Position numbers and translations under genes: made by a program. Positions 17,039-25,485 of a stretch of DNA of 64,000 nt are shown here, one piece after another; the first letter of the stretch is position 1, and each line of letters opens with the position of its first letter. Under the pieces are notes generated by a model that was given only the letters and a program-made list of their open reading frames with translations, had not been told where the DNA came from and did not search any database. The DNA comes from Arhodomonas sp052060015 (GTDB lineage Bacteria > Pseudomonadota > Gammaproteobacteria > Nitrococcales > Nitrococcaceae). The stretch lies in assembly GCF_052060015.1 (NCBI RefSeq), contig NZ_JBPODZ010000012.1, positions 1 to 64,000 on the forward strand, read 5' to 3'.

Positions 17039-17878
17039 CTAGCCGGTGCCGGCGTAAAAGCGCATGGACAGGTCCACCGCCCGCACGTTCTTGGTGAGCG
17101 CCCCGGTGGAGACGTAGTCAACGCCGGTGGCAGCGATCCCGGCAATGGTCTCAAGCTCCACGTTCCCGGAGGCCTCCAGTCGGGCGCGGCCCGCATTCAG
17201 GGCCACCGCCTCCCGGAGCCCGTCGAGGGGGAAGTTGTCCAGCATGATGATATCGGCGCCGGCGGCGAGGGCCTCGCGGACCTCGTCGAGGTCCTCCGTC
17301 TCCACCTCGATACTCACCCCCGGGTGGAGCCGCCGGGCGGTGGTTACCGCTGCGGTGATGCCCCCGCAGGCCATGATGTGGTTCTCCTTGATCAGGATCG
17401 CGTCGTACAGGCCCAGCCGATGATTGACCGCCCCGCCGCAGGCAGTGGCGTACTTCTGGGCGTGGCGCAGGCCGGGAATGGTCTTGCGGGTGTCGAGCAC
17501 CTGGCAACCGGTGCCGGCGACGGCATCCACGTACCGTCGGGCGGTGGTCGCCGTCCCGGAAAGCAGCTGCAGGAAGTTGAGCGCGGTGCGCTCGCCGGTG
17601 ACCAGGGCGCGGGCACTGCCGCGCAGCTCGCAGATGAGGCTGCCCGCCTTCACGGGCTCTCCCTCGCCGCTGCGCCAATCCACCGTGATCGAGTCTTCGA
17701 GCTGCCCGTAGGCCTCCTCGAACCAGGGCGCGCCGCAGAGTATCGCGTCCTCGCGCACCACCACGGTGGCGGTGTCCCGGCGCCCCGGAGGGAGGAGGGC
17801 GGCGGTGAGGTCACCATCGCCTACGTCTTCGGCGAGTGCCCGGCGGACGTCGTCGGCGACGCGGTCGCTGTCGATCAT
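17039..17878 (-). CDS. nadC: Nicotinate-nucleotide pyrophosphorylase (quinolinate phosphoribosyltransferase)
   Basis: 279 residues from ATG 17878. It converts quinolinate and PRPP to nicotinate mononucleotide, CO2 and pyrophosphate in de novo NAD synthesis. Family signatures are LRGSARALVTGERTALNFLQ, DTRKTIPGLRHAQKYA (PRPP and quinolinate binding) and IMLDNFPLDGLREAV. It lies 18 bases behind the last antiporter gene on the same strand, so it may be transcribed with the Mrp operon although the functions are unrelated. Confidence 0.95.
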   Translation of the reverse strand: MIDSDRVADDVRRALAEDVGDGDLTAALLPPGRRDTATVVVREDAILCGAPWFEEAYGQLEDSITVDWRSGEGEPVKAGSLICELRGSARALVTGERTALNFLQLLSGTATTARRYVDAVAGTGCQVLDTRKTIPGLRHAQKYATACGGAVNHRLGLYDAILIKENHIMACGGITAAVTTARRLHPGVSIEVETEDLDEVREALAAGADIIMLDNFPLDGLREAVALNAGRARLEASGNVELETIAGIAATGVDYVSTGALTKNVRAVDLSMRFYAGTG

Positions 17879-17896
17879 CGGCTTCCGCCCCACCCC

Positions 17897-19582
17897 CTAC
17901 TGCAGGGCAAAGAGCACCAGCAGGACGGCGAGGACGACCATGGTCCAGAAGGCCATGGAGCCCGTCGGCCAACTCTGGGCGAGCCGGCCGCCGTGGCCGA
18001 AGCGCTCGCGGCTGACGGCGAGGGCTCGCCCGAGCAGCATCATCGAACCGGCACGAACCCTGCGATCGGCGGCGGTGACCGCATCGCGCAGGGCCACCGC
18101 CACCACCGGGCCGGCACGGCGGTAGAACCAGTCGGTGTCCAGGCTGATCTTCGGATCGCCGCCGACGTGCTTGAGCAGCAGGAAGAAGCCGAGCCCGGTG
18201 AACAGCAGCAGCTGCATCTCCTTGAGCAGATGCCCCGCGGTGTAGGCATGGTAGTCCACCTCGTGGGGCAACAGCGCGTACAGCGCGCCGGGGAAGACGC
18301 CGAGGAGGAAACAGAACGCCGCCGCGATCCCCATCGCGATGAGCATGTTGCGCGGGGCCTCGTTGGGCCGCAGCCCGGAGTCCTTGCCGAGGAAGGTGAA
18401 ATACGGGAGCTTCAGCCCCGTGTGCAGGAAGGTGCCCGCCGAGGCCATGGTGAGCAGCAGCCAGACCCAGCCCCGGTAGTCCACGGCCGCTGCCTCGACG
18501 ATCATGGTCTTGCTCACGAACCCGCTGAACAGTGGGAAGGCGGAAATGGACAGCCCGCCGATCATGTAGAGCAGGAAGGTGATCGGCATCCAGCGATAGA
18601 GCCCGCCGAGCTCGGTGAGCTTACTGCGCCCGGTCATATGCAGCACCGCGCCGGCGCCCATGAGCAGCAGGGCCTTGTAGAGGATATGGGTGAAGGCATG
18701 GGCGGCGGTGCCGCTCAGTGCCAGGGTGGTCCCCATGCCCACGCCAGCGACCATGTAGCCCACCTGGCTGACGATGTGATAGGCGAGCAGGCGGCGGATG
18801 TCGTTGGCAAGCACCGCGTAGACGACGCCGTAGAGCGCCATGACCACGCCCAGCCAAACGAGCAGCTCGGTGCCGGGGAAGCCCCGCACCAGGGTGTACA
18901 CCGCGGTCTTGGTGGTGAGCGCGCTGAGGAAGATGGTGCCGGTCACCGTGGCCTCGGGATAGGCGTCGGTAAGCCAGGCGTGCAGCGGCGGTACGGCGGC
19001 GTTGATTAGGAAGGCCACCAGGATCAAATAGAACCACCAGCCGTCGGGGTCGAACGCATTGAAGGCGATGGAGCCGGTGGCCTGGTAATGGGCCAGCAGC
19101 CCGGCGAGCAGGAGCATGCCGCCGAAGGCATGGACCAGCATGTAGCGCATGCCGGCGCGGTAGGAGACCTCGGTGCGCCGTTGCCAGATCAGCCACACCG
19201 AGGAGATGACCATCAGCTCCCAGAACACGTACAGGCTCACCAGGTCGCCGGCGAGGACCACCCCGAGGGCCCCGGCGGCATACACCATTGCGGCCACGTG
19301 CTGGATCCAGTCGTCCACGTGCAGGGCGTAGATATTGCCGACGACGAGGATGATGCCGAAGACGTAGGCGAACACCAGGCTGAGCTTGTCCACACGCCCC
19401 GGCAGCAGCTCCAGGGCGCCGACGCTCAGCCGCCCGTACTCCCCCGGTTCCAGGCCGAGGAGAATGAGGAGGACGAAGGCGGGCAGGGCTATCTGCCAGA
19501 TCTGCCGGGAGCGCCCTTCCAGGAAGGGCAGCAGCAGTGCGCCGGCGATCAGGACCAGCGAGGGATGGATCCACTCAAGCAT
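17897..19582 (-). CDS. Mrp-type antiporter large subunit (complex I NuoL/M-like), third paralog
   Basis: 561 residues, polytopic, with the proton-conducting membrane transporter domain of NuoL/NuoM/MrpA/MrpD. ELMVISSVWLIW, RYMLVHAFGGMLLLAG and VPPLHAWLTDAYPEATVTG carry the conserved charged helices (Glu on TM5, Lys/His pairs) needed for proton translocation. It is the last member of the operon, and its start overlaps the preceding 89-residue gene by 8 bases. A long C-terminal region extends beyond the 14-helix core. It probably works together with the two other MrpD-like subunits in Na+(K+)/H+ exchange. Confidence 0.82.
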   Translation of the reverse strand: MLEWIHPSLVLIAGALLLPFLEGRSRQIWQIALPAFVLLILLGLEPGEYGRLSVGALELLPGRVDKLSLVFAYVFGIILVVGNIYALHVDDWIQHVAAMVYAAGALGVVLAGDLVSLYVFWELMVISSVWLIWQRRTEVSYRAGMRYMLVHAFGGMLLLAGLLAHYQATGSIAFNAFDPDGWWFYLILVAFLINAAVPPLHAWLTDAYPEATVTGTIFLSALTTKTAVYTLVRGFPGTELLVWLGVVMALYGVVYAVLANDIRRLLAYHIVSQVGYMVAGVGMGTTLALSGTAAHAFTHILYKALLLMGAGAVLHMTGRSKLTELGGLYRWMPITFLLYMIGGLSISAFPLFSGFVSKTMIVEAAAVDYRGWVWLLLTMASAGTFLHTGLKLPYFTFLGKDSGLRPNEAPRNMLIAMGIAAAFCFLLGVFPGALYALLPHEVDYHAYTAGHLLKEMQLLLFTGLGFFLLLKHVGGDPKISLDTDWFYRRAGPVVAVALRDAVTAADRRVRAGSMMLLGRALAVSRERFGHGGRLAQSWPTGSMAFWTMVVLAVLLVLFALQ

Positions 19583-19844
19583 CCCGGTCCTCCGATTCGC
19601 CGTAGTAATCCTCCTTGCGGTAGAGGAAGGCGTAGCCGAGGGCCTTGGACACGACGATGATCAGCACGCAGGAGACGAAACCATAGAGGGCCGCGAAGCC
19701 ACCGATGCCGTCCCAGGGGAAGCGCTCATAGTGGGGCTCTTTGAAGAGATCGGCTACCACCAGCAGCGCCATCACCACCAGTATCGCGTTGCGCAGCGGC
19801 CGCCGCCTTGCCACCAGGGCCTCGAGGATCTTGCCTGTGCTCAT
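19575..19844 (-). CDS. Small two-helix membrane protein within the Mrp operon
   Basis: 89 residues from ATG 19844, with two hydrophobic segments (AILVVMALLVVADLF and LYGFVSCVLIIVVSKALGYAFLY) and a charged C-terminus (YRKEDYYGESEDRDA). It overlaps the next antiporter gene by 8 bases and follows the previous one by 32. I do not recognise a named Mrp subunit in it. The tight packing suggests it is an accessory subunit of the same complex. Confidence 0.7.
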   Translation of the reverse strand: MSTGKILEALVARRRPLRNAILVVMALLVVADLFKEPHYERFPWDGIGGFAALYGFVSCVLIIVVSKALGYAFLYRKEDYYGESEDRDA

Positions 19845-19876
19845 GCTCGCGATCGCTCCTAACTCCGCTATACGGG

Positions 19877-21340
19877 TCAGTTGATGCCTAGGGACAGCAG
19901 CCCGAAGGCCTGGCCGGCGAGGAAGAACAGCACCAGCGTGCCGATGGCGGTCAGGCACAGTGGCACCACGCAGAGCATCGGCCCTTCCCGAACCCGGGCG
20001 GGCTCGCCCTCCGGCAGCGGCCGCAGGAAGGCACGCATCACCGGTGGCAGCAGGTAGCCGATGTTCAGCAGCGTACTCAGCACGAAGGCGGCGACCACCA
20101 GCGCCTCGCCGGTGTCATAGGCGCCCATGATCAGATGCAGCTTGCTCCAGACACCCCCCGTGGGTGGCAGCCCGATCACGCACACCGCACCGATGAGGAA
20201 CGCCAGCATGGTAAAGGGCATACGGCGGCCGACGCCGTCGAGCTCGCTGACATTGGCCTTGTGGGTAGCGACATAGATGGCGCCGGCACAGAAGAACAGC
20301 GTGATCTTGCCGAAGCCGTGCATAAGCATGTGCATACCGCCGCCAATGGCCGACCAGTGGCTCGCCAGCAAGGCGCCGACCACGATGTAGGAGAGCTGGC
20401 TTACCGTGGAGTAGGCGAGCCGCGATTTGAGGTTGTCCTGATGCAGGGCGACCAGGGAGGCGGCGAGCATGGTGAAGGTGGCGACGTAGAGCACCAGGTC
20501 CCGGGTGGCGAGCTCACGGAGGTAGTCCAGCCCAAAGACATACACCGCCAGGGTGAGCACCACGAAGACGCCGGCCTTCACCACGGCGACCGCGTGGAGC
20601 AACGCCGAGACCGGGGTGGGGGCCACCATGGCCGCCGGCAGCCAGCGGTGGAAGGGCATCAGTGCCGCCTTGCCGGTGCCGAACATGAACAACACCAGCA
20701 GGAGCGCGCCGGCGCGGGGGTCCATGGCGCCGCCGAGGATCCCGCCGGGGCGCAGGTCCAGGGTGCCGGTGGCGTGCCAGGTCCAGATCATCGCGGGCAG
20801 CATCAGGCACACACTGGTCACCAGAAGCAGGGCGATGTAGGTGCGACCGCCCTGACGGGCCTTGTCCGTGCCGGTGTGGGCCACCAGCGGATAGGTGGAT
20901 ACCGACAGGATCTCGTAGAACAAGTACAGGGTCAGCAGGTTGTCGGCGAAGGCGATGCCCGCCGCCGCACCCAGCGCGATGGAGTAGCAGGCGAAGAAGC
21001 GGGCCAGGTTGCCGTAACCCTCTGCCCGCATGTAGCCGATGGCGTAAGGGGTCGCCAGCAGCCACAGGGTGGAGGCCAGCAGCGCGAACACTAGCCCCAA
21101 TGGTTGTACGGAGAACGTGATGCCGAGACCGGGCAAGACCTCCACTAGGTGCTGCGGTGGCACCCCGCCCTCGAGCACCGGCGCGATCTGGCCGAGGACC
21201 CCGAGGAAGAAGGGGATCGGGAACAGCCAACAGAACGCGTCGCGCAGCCGCGGAGCCCGGGCGGCCAAGGCGATGGCGATGGCCCCGATGAACGGGATGA
21301 GCACGACCGTGAAGGGGGCGAGTTGGGGCAGCAGGGTCAT
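19877..21340 (-). CDS. Mrp-type antiporter large subunit (MrpD-like), second paralog
   Basis: 487 residues with about 14 helices and the proton-conducting transporter domain: LTLYLFYEILSVSTYPLVAH (TM5 glutamate), MPFHRWLPAAMVAPTPVSALLHAVAVVKAG and LKSRLAYSTVSQLSYIVVG. Length and motifs match MrpD/NuoM-like subunits. Its start overlaps the stop of the preceding mrpD by 4 bases. The operon has three such large subunits rather than one MrpA and one MrpD. Confidence 0.87.
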   Translation of the reverse strand: MTLLPQLAPFTVVLIPFIGAIAIALAARAPRLRDAFCWLFPIPFFLGVLGQIAPVLEGGVPPQHLVEVLPGLGITFSVQPLGLVFALLASTLWLLATPYAIGYMRAEGYGNLARFFACYSIALGAAAGIAFADNLLTLYLFYEILSVSTYPLVAHTGTDKARQGGRTYIALLLVTSVCLMLPAMIWTWHATGTLDLRPGGILGGAMDPRAGALLLVLFMFGTGKAALMPFHRWLPAAMVAPTPVSALLHAVAVVKAGVFVVLTLAVYVFGLDYLRELATRDLVLYVATFTMLAASLVALHQDNLKSRLAYSTVSQLSYIVVGALLASHWSAIGGGMHMLMHGFGKITLFFCAGAIYVATHKANVSELDGVGRRMPFTMLAFLIGAVCVIGLPPTGGVWSKLHLIMGAYDTGEALVVAAFVLSTLLNIGYLLPPVMRAFLRPLPEGEPARVREGPMLCVVPLCLTAIGTLVLFFLAGQAFGLLSLGIN

Positions 21341-22824
21341 TGCGCGCCTCCGGTGACGCCGCCGAGCAGGGCCTGTGCGGCGGCGGTGGCGCCCCCCACG
21401 TTGAGGCGGGTGTCAATGCCGAAGTAGAAGTTCGCTGCCACCAGCACCCACACCGGGAACACCAGGCGGAAAGGGGCCTCGGGGACGGTGGCGGCGCCCT
21501 CGGGGGGTTGCTGGAACCAGGCGGCCTCCACTACCCGCCAGATATAGATCAGCGCCATCATCGAGGTGATCACGATGAGCGCCACCAGCCAGCCGTGCCC
21601 CGCCTCCACCGCGGCACTGATCAGGTACCACTTGCTGATGAATCCCGCGGTGGGGGGCAGACCGATCAGGCTCACCCCGGCGAGGGAGAAGGCCGTGAGC
21701 GTCCACGGCATCTGCTTGCCCAGCCCGCGAAACGCCTCGATGCGCACGCTGCCTACCTGATAGGCCACCACACCGAGCGCCATGAATAGCGCAGCCTTCA
21801 TCAGGGCGTGGTTGAACAGGTGCAGCAGCCCCGCCGTGAGCCCCGTCACCGAGACCAGGCTCACGCCGAGCACCATGTAGCCCACCTGTGCCACCGAGGA
21901 GTAGGCGAGCATGCGCTTGATGTTGCTCTGATAGATCGCCACCCAGGAACCGGCGACCATTCCGGCCACGGCCAGCGCCATGAGCACGAGCGCCAGGGGC
22001 AGGGCGATGAAGCTGTAATCCGGCGCGAACACCGTAAACGTGAATCGCAGCATCACGTACAGCGCCACCTTGGTGGCGGTGGCGGCGAGGAACACCGAGA
22101 TGAAACTCGGGGCGTAGGTGTAGGCGTTGGGCAGCCACAGATGCAGGGGCAGCAACGCCAGCTTCAGGCCCATCCCCACGATGATGAAGGCGAGCGCCGC
22201 CTTGACGGTGGCGGTATCCCGTAGCTCCGGCAGCCGTTCGGCGAGGTCCGCCATATTGAGCGTGCCGGTCATCATGTAGAGGAAGCCGATGCCGATGAGC
22301 AGGAAGGTTGCGCCGACGGTGCCCATGATCAGGTAGCGGAAGGCGGCCAACAGCGCACGCCGGTCCTGGCCGTGGGCGATCAGCGCGTAGGTCGACAGCG
22401 AGGAGATCTCCAGGAACACGAACACGTTGAAGGCGTCGCCGGTCAGCGTGATGCCCATGAGCCCCGCGAAGGCCAGCAGGAACAGCGCATAAAACGGCCC
22501 CTGGCGTTCGGGGACCTCGTGGTCGACGCTGGCCCTTGCCCAGGGCAGGATCACTGCCGCGACGGCGGCCACCAGCAGCGCGACGAAGGCGTTGGCGGCA
22601 TCGATGCGGTACTCGATGCCGATGGGCGGCTCCCAGTTGCCGAAGGCGTAGGACAGGGGCGCCGTCATCGCCGCCGGTAGCGTGACCGCCGCGATTACGG
22701 CGCTGGCGAGCGCGGCGGCGAAGGTCAGCAGCCAGGGCCATCGCCGGCCCGGCAGCAATGCGCACACACCGGAGGCGATCAGCGGCACGAGCACGCTGAA
22801 CGGACTGAGCTCGACGATCGTCAT
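21337..22824 (-). CDS. mnhD: Na+/H+ antiporter subunit D
   Basis: 495 residues and the most typical MrpD of the three: AFNVFVFLEISSLSTYALIAHG, LPLHLWLPNAYTYAPSFISVFLAATATKVALYV and NIKRMLAYSSVAQVGYMVLG carry the conserved TM5 glutamate, TM7 lysine and TM8 signature. It forms part of the proton pathway of the Mrp complex. It overlaps mnhC upstream by 4 bases. Confidence 0.9.
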   Translation of the reverse strand: MTIVELSPFSVLVPLIASGVCALLPGRRWPWLLTFAAALASAVIAAVTLPAAMTAPLSYAFGNWEPPIGIEYRIDAANAFVALLVAAVAAVILPWARASVDHEVPERQGPFYALFLLAFAGLMGITLTGDAFNVFVFLEISSLSTYALIAHGQDRRALLAAFRYLIMGTVGATFLLIGIGFLYMMTGTLNMADLAERLPELRDTATVKAALAFIIVGMGLKLALLPLHLWLPNAYTYAPSFISVFLAATATKVALYVMLRFTFTVFAPDYSFIALPLALVLMALAVAGMVAGSWVAIYQSNIKRMLAYSSVAQVGYMVLGVSLVSVTGLTAGLLHLFNHALMKAALFMALGVVAYQVGSVRIEAFRGLGKQMPWTLTAFSLAGVSLIGLPPTAGFISKWYLISAAVEAGHGWLVALIVITSMMALIYIWRVVEAAWFQQPPEGAATVPEAPFRLVFPVWVLVAANFYFGIDTRLNVGGATAAAQALLGGVTGGAQ

Positions 22825-23201
22825 TGAGGTGACTCGCTTTGTTCTCTTTCCTCGGCCGCCTCTTGCTCGGCGATGTGATCGTCCTCGATGGAACCGTAGG
22901 CCTCCTGGATGCGCACCGCGAGTGCCAGGCCCACGGCCACGGTGGCCACGCCGACGACGATGGCCGTGAGGATCAGCACATGGGGCAGGGGGTTCGTGTA
23001 GACCGTCACCCCCTCACGCAGGATAGGGGTGGAGCCACCGATGACCTTGCCCGCGGAGATGAAGAGGATGAACACCGAGGTCTGGAACACGTTCAACCCC
23101 ATGATCTTCTTGGCCATGTTCCCGCGGGCGATCACCCCGTAGAAGCCGATCATCATCAGCGCGACCACGATCCAGTAGTTGAAGTAGCCGAGCCACTCCA
23201 T
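22821..23201 (-). CDS. mnhC: Na+/H+ antiporter subunit C (NuoK-like)
   Basis: 126 residues with three helices and NuoK-like sequence (MGLNVFQTSVFILFISAGKV; NPLPHVLILTAIVVGVATVAVGLAL). An acidic, glutamate-rich cytoplasmic tail of about 20 residues follows. ATG 23201 is chosen because it overlaps the mnhB stop as TGATG. Confidence 0.9.
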   Translation of the reverse strand: MEWLGYFNYWIVVALMMIGFYGVIARGNMAKKIMGLNVFQTSVFILFISAGKVIGGSTPILREGVTVYTNPLPHVLILTAIVVGVATVAVGLALAVRIQEAYGSIEDDHIAEQEAAEEREQSESPQ

Positions 23202-23665
23202 CACTGATCCCCTTCTTCCGCTCCGGCCTCGATCTCCGCCTCGTCCCACCAGCCGCGGCGACGGGCGAACAGCGTGAAGATAAGCATGATCACCGTGGCC
23301 ACGGTGACGCCCACCCCGAGCTCCACGGTGATGATGCCGGCCTGTTGCGCCGCATGGGGCCAGGGCAGCAGGGGGTAGAAATCCAGGAAGTGCCCGCCGA
23401 GGGCCACGCCGGCCAACCCCACGGCGCAGTACAGCAGCACCCCCAGGGCGGCGAGGCGGTACATCACGCCCTCCGAGATCACCCGGAGCGCCGCGTCGAG
23501 ACCGTAGATCAGCGCGAACAGGATCCAGCCGGCGGCGAAGACGACCCCCGCTTGGAAACCGCCGCCCGGGGAATACTCGCCATGGAACTGGATATACAGC
23601 CCGAACAGGAGGATCAGCGGGATGATGAAGCGGGCAATGACCCGGAGGATGCCGTTCTCCCTCAT
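23201..23665 (-). CDS. mnhB: Na+/H+ antiporter subunit B
   Basis: 154 residues with four helices and the MrpB signatures YIQFHGEYSPGGGFQAGVV and AGIITVELGVGVTVATVIMLIF. In conventional Mrp complexes this domain either follows MrpA or is fused to its C-terminus. The start overlaps the stop of the DUF4040 protein by 4 bases. Confidence 0.9.
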   Translation of the reverse strand: MRENGILRVIARFIIPLILLFGLYIQFHGEYSPGGGFQAGVVFAAGWILFALIYGLDAALRVISEGVMYRLAALGVLLYCAVGLAGVALGGHFLDFYPLLPWPHAAQQAGIITVELGVGVTVATVIMLIFTLFARRRGWWDEAEIEAGAEEGDQ

Positions 23666-24192
23666 GAGTTGTTCCCCTCTTCGTCCTCCGGGCGCCGTCG
23701 GCGATGCCGGGACGGTCGCACGGACAACAGGGCGAATACCGCCAGGCCGGCGGTGAAGATCACAAACGCCTCGCCGAGGGTGTCGATGGAGCGGTAGCTC
23801 GCGAGTACCGCGGCCACCATGTTGGGCACCCCCATGTCCTCATAGGTCTGCTCGGTGTAGTAGCTACCCACATGGCCGTGTACTGGATTGTCAGGATTGC
23901 CGAACTCCGGCAGGTCCATACTCGCGTATACCAGCCCGGCACCGGTGACCAGCACCACGGCAAGCGCGAGGAGGTTGTGGCCCCGAATGGGGTGCTCGTA
24001 GCGCCGGGCCAGGGTGAGCACCGCCAGCACCAGTATGGTGCTGATGCCGGCACCCACCGCGGCCTCCGTCAGGGCCACGTCACCGGCGTCCAGCACCGCG
24101 AACAGCGCCGCCGAGAGCAGCGAGTAGATGGCGAATAGCATCGCCGCTGCGAACAGGTCGCGGACCCGGATGACGGCCAGCGCCACCACCAC
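23662..24192 (-). CDS. DUF4040/MbhD-like plus MbhE-like Mrp subunit (MrpA C-terminal equivalent)
   Basis: 176 residues from GTG 24192. The N-terminal DUF4040 part (DLFAAAMLFAIYSLLSAALFAVLDAGDVALTEAAVGAG) corresponds to the C-terminal region of canonical MrpA. After a loop, the C-terminal helix (IDTLGEAFVIFTAGLAVFALLSV) matches MbhE/MrpB-like sequence. The reading frame and hydrophobic sequence continue upstream (GTC ATC GAA TAC CTG ATT GAT ATC GCC), so the true protein may start about ten codons earlier at a non-standard codon such as CTG 24222. With this gene, MrpA function is split between separate proteins. Confidence 0.8.
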   Translation of the reverse strand: MVVALAVIRVRDLFAAAMLFAIYSLLSAALFAVLDAGDVALTEAAVGAGISTILVLAVLTLARRYEHPIRGHNLLALAVVLVTGAGLVYASMDLPEFGNPDNPVHGHVGSYYTEQTYEDMGVPNMVAAVLASYRSIDTLGEAFVIFTAGLAVFALLSVRPSRHRRRRPEDEEGNNS

Positions 24193-24218
24193 CAGGAAGA
24201 CCAGCAGGGCGATATCAA

Positions 24219-24557
24219 TCAGGTATTCGATGACCCGCCTCCGTTTTGCTCGGCCCCCGCGCCCTCGGGCCGGAGACCGTCCGCGAGGGCGGCCCGCGCC
24301 AGCGCATGGGTCGCCGTGGGGGTGGTGAACAACAGAAACAGCAGGATCAGTGCCAGCTTGATCGTTAGCAGGCTGAGCCCGGACTGCAGGGCGAGGCCCA
24401 CGACGATGAGCAGCGCGGTAAGGGTGTCGGTGATGCCCCCGGCGTGGAGGCGCGTGTAGAAATCGGGAAAGCGGATCAGCCCGATCCCGCCGATGAGCGC
24501 GAAGGCGCCGCCGGCGAGCAGGCAGAGCCAGGAGAGGAGATCCAACAGCTCAGCCAT
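24219..24557 (-). CDS. mnhG: Na+/H+ antiporter subunit G
   Basis: 112 residues from ATG 24557, with the MrpG signature IGLIRFPDFYTRLHAGGITDTLTALLIVVGLAL and three helices. The start overlaps mnhF by 8 bases. It is a small membrane subunit needed for assembly of the Mrp complex. Confidence 0.9.
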   Translation of the reverse strand: MAELLDLLSWLCLLAGGAFALIGGIGLIRFPDFYTRLHAGGITDTLTALLIVVGLALQSGLSLLTIKLALILLFLLFTTPTATHALARAALADGLRPEGAGAEQNGGGSSNT

Positions 24558-24843
24558 CGGTGATGTCCTGTTCGCCGGCCTTGGCAAGGTCGCGCATCTT
24601 CACCAGCTTCAACACCGTGACGATGGCGATGAAGTTGATCAACGCATAGACCAGGGCCACGTCGATGAGATCGGCGTGGCCGGTGATGTAGGTGATCAGC
24701 GCCACCACGAGCACCGTCTTGGTGCCGAAGACGTTCACGGCCACGATCCGGTCATATACCGTCGGGCCGAGCAGGGCGCGCGCTAGGGCCAGCCCCATGG
24801 TGGCCAGTACCGCCAGGGTGGTGATCACCAGTACGGTGGTCAT
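24550..24843 (-). CDS. mnhF: Na+/H+ antiporter subunit F
   Basis: 97 residues with three helices and the MrpF signature LARALLGPTVYDRIVAVNVFGTKTV. It overlaps mnhE upstream by 4 bases (ATGA). Confidence 0.9.
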   Translation of the reverse strand: MTTVLVITTLAVLATMGLALARALLGPTVYDRIVAVNVFGTKTVLVVALITYITGHADLIDVALVYALINFIAIVTVLKLVKMRDLAKAGEQDITDG

Positions 24844-25334
24844 GACTGCCCCCCCTCCGTCGAGCGCCCGGATTCCAGCCAGACGATGCGCTCCGCCATC
24901 TTGCCGCTCTTGAGGTCATCCGCCGCGTCCTGGTGGAGGGCATGGGCGGTGAGCTCGTCAGGGGCCAGGAGCAGGGTCACGGTCCCGGGAGTCAGGGTCA
25001 CGGAATTCCCGTAGGTGACTTTTGCCACCGCCGTACGGTGGGGCACCGGCACGCGCACCACCTGCGGCCGCAAGCGGGAGGGCTGCAGCGCGCAGGCGGC
25101 GACCTGGAGATTGGCGAGGGCGATCTGCCAGAGCAGCCAGCCCCAGTAGACCGGCAGCCGCCAGGAGTAGAGCACCGGGTTGTGCTCCACGCCGACCACG
25201 TCCATGCGCCGTGCGATCCACACCACCAGGGCGATAGACGCCGCTCCCAGCCCGAGGATCAACGGCTTGTAGACCCCGGAAAGGCCCAGCCAGAGCAACA
25301 CGAGAACAGCGGCGAGGGAGCTGGCGTAACGCAT
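24840..25334 (-). CDS. mnhE: Na+/H+ antiporter subunit E
   Basis: 164 residues from ATG 25334 and the first gene of the operon. Two N-terminal helices precede a soluble domain with VTYGNSVTLTPGTVTLLLAPDELTAHAL, the MrpE signature. The operon promoter must lie in 25335-25485, shared with the divergent DUF1631 gene. I see no clear operator there. Confidence 0.9.
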   Translation of the reverse strand: MRYASSLAAVLVLLWLGLSGVYKPLILGLGAASIALVVWIARRMDVVGVEHNPVLYSWRLPVYWGWLLWQIALANLQVAACALQPSRLRPQVVRVPVPHRTAVAKVTYGNSVTLTPGTVTLLLAPDELTAHALHQDAADDLKSGKMAERIVWLESGRSTEGGQS

Positions 25335-25485
25335 GACGGCAGAGTCTACCAACAGCCGCTGAAGACTGCCAAAGTCGTGTATCCCTGCCGAAGGTGTGCA
25401 CCGGTTCTCGGTCACACTGTGGGACAAACGATGAAATAATACGACAATAACGAGGCCACGCCGGGCGCAGGGCGAAGGGAGGTCT

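Noticed and set aside
17324..19009. 561-codon open frame antisense to the third antiporter subunit
   Set aside because: Composition is Gly/His/Gln-rich with no family resemblance; the minus strand encodes a clear proton-conducting membrane subunit.
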